Source: Streptomyces hyderabadensis (lineage in GTDB: Bacteria > Actinomycetota > Actinomycetes > Streptomycetales > Streptomycetaceae). From it: 64,000 nucleotides of DNA. The notes beneath the pieces are model-generated. The model did not search any database. It saw only the letters and a list, made by a program, of their open reading frames with translations, and was not told the DNA's origin. The stretch is from the NCBI RefSeq assembly GCF_020404845.1, contig NZ_JAIOJZ010000025.1, forward strand, positions 1 through 64,000, given 5' to 3'. This document shows, one piece after another, positions 63,488 through 64,000 of the stretch. A program made the translations under genes and the position numbers. Position 1 is the stretch's first letter, and every line of letters starts with the position of its first letter.

Positions 63488-64000
63488 ATGACTGAACGCC
63501 CCTCGCAGCCCGGACCGCGCAAGGACCCCGTCGACGTGATCATCGACCAGTGGGCGGCGGTGCGGCCCGACCTGGACACGGCCGGCATGGAGGTCTTCGG
63601 CCGGATCTTCCGGCTGGCGCGTGCGATGGGCGACCGGATGGAGCAGGCGTACGCGCGCTTCGGCATCTCGCGCGGGGAGTTCGACGCGCTGGCCACCCTG
63701 CGCCGCTCCGGCGAGCCGTACACGCTCTCCCCGCGGCAGCTCTCGGCGACGCTGATGCTCACCACCGGCGGCATGACCGGCCGGCTGGACAAGCTGGAGC
63801 GGGCGGGACTGCTGCGCCGCTCGCCCGACCCGCACGACCGCCGGGGACTGCAGGTCACGCTCACCGAACGGGGTCTTGAGCTGATCGACGAGGCGGTCGG
63901 CGCGGGCCTCGCCGTCCAGACCGAGGCGCTGGCCTCGCTCGACGCGGAACGGGCCGGTCAGCTGGCCGACCTGCTGCGGGACCTCCTCGCCGGCACGGAG
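63488..64000 (+). CDS. MarR family transcriptional regulator (partial at window end)
   Basis: The ATG at 63488 opens a MarR-type winged helix protein that is open to the window edge (171 codons). FGISRGEFDALATLRRSGEPYTLSPRQLSATLMLTTGGMTGRLDKLERAGLLRRSPDPHDRRGLQVTLTERG is a clear MarR DNA-binding region including the DxRG wing. GGAAGA lies upstream. Probably near its full length. Confidence 0.9.
   Translation, partial: MTERPSQPGPRKDPVDVIIDQWAAVRPDLDTAGMEVFGRIFRLARAMGDRMEQAYARFGISRGEFDALATLRRSGEPYTLSPRQLSATLMLTTGGMTGRLDKLERAGLLRRSPDPHDRRGLQVTLTERGLELIDEAVGAGLAVQTEALASLDAERAGQLADLLRDLLAGTE

Overview
The window is from a Streptomyces (or very close actinomycete) chromosome. Codon third positions are almost all G/C and GTG starts are common. 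Gene order matches the conserved Streptomyces core: rne, TIGR03936 protein, mreBCD-pbp2-rodA, ndk-folC-valS, clpX-clpP2-clpP1-tig, rpiB, Fe superoxide dismutase, pepN, asd. The small gene, tRNA and terminator layout is also typical. All calls come from reading the sequence; no searches were run.

Layout. 1-1307: minus-strand start of RNase E (interrupted at the window edge) and a DUF2344 protein that probably uses a CTG start. 1341-6313: an accessory-looking block inside core genes. It holds a one-spacer type I-E CRISPR remnant, a repeat-rich hydrophobic protein, a 725-residue phosphorylase-SLOG-TIR fusion (best candidate for an undescribed immune system) and an MFS exporter. 6420-20700: core minus-strand genes for a radical SAM/B12 protein, cell-wall elongation (RodA, PBP2, MreD, MreC, MreB), Ndk, a DUF4233 protein, FolC and ValS. 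20839-21840: a PGY-rich membrane protein. 21918-26526: the Clp protease and trigger factor cluster with a ClgR-like box. 26698-27005: tRNA-Pro and tRNA-Gly. 27112-33934: mixed housekeeping genes (small membrane protein, acyltransferase, HD hydrolase, SpoIIE-type phosphatase, Eis-like acetyltransferase, Nei glycosylase, RpiB). 34143-37963: two paralogous amino-acid permeases around bioY. 38116-38757: Fe superoxide dismutase behind a perfect Nur box.

38962-45528 is a sulfur-scavenging module. A 30-codon leader ORF precedes a ROK regulator. An 8-codon leader with three cysteine codons precedes a sulfonate-type ABC transporter (lipoprotein, permease, ATPase), an FMN-dependent monooxygenase and a TauD-like dioxygenase. 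The genes touch or overlap, so the transporter and the two desulfonating enzymes are probably one cysteine-controlled operon.

45613-64000: a zinc-ribbon protein, an Rv2466c-type oxidoreductase, two aminopeptidase N paralogues 12 kb apart, an AbiEi/DUF559-like protein, a secreted serine hydrolase, a large secreted subtilisin, an ECF sigma factor overlapping a membrane partner, asd, a DUF1203 protein, a LysR-EamA pair, and a MarR regulator cut by the window end. Long perfect-stem terminators separate most convergent genes.
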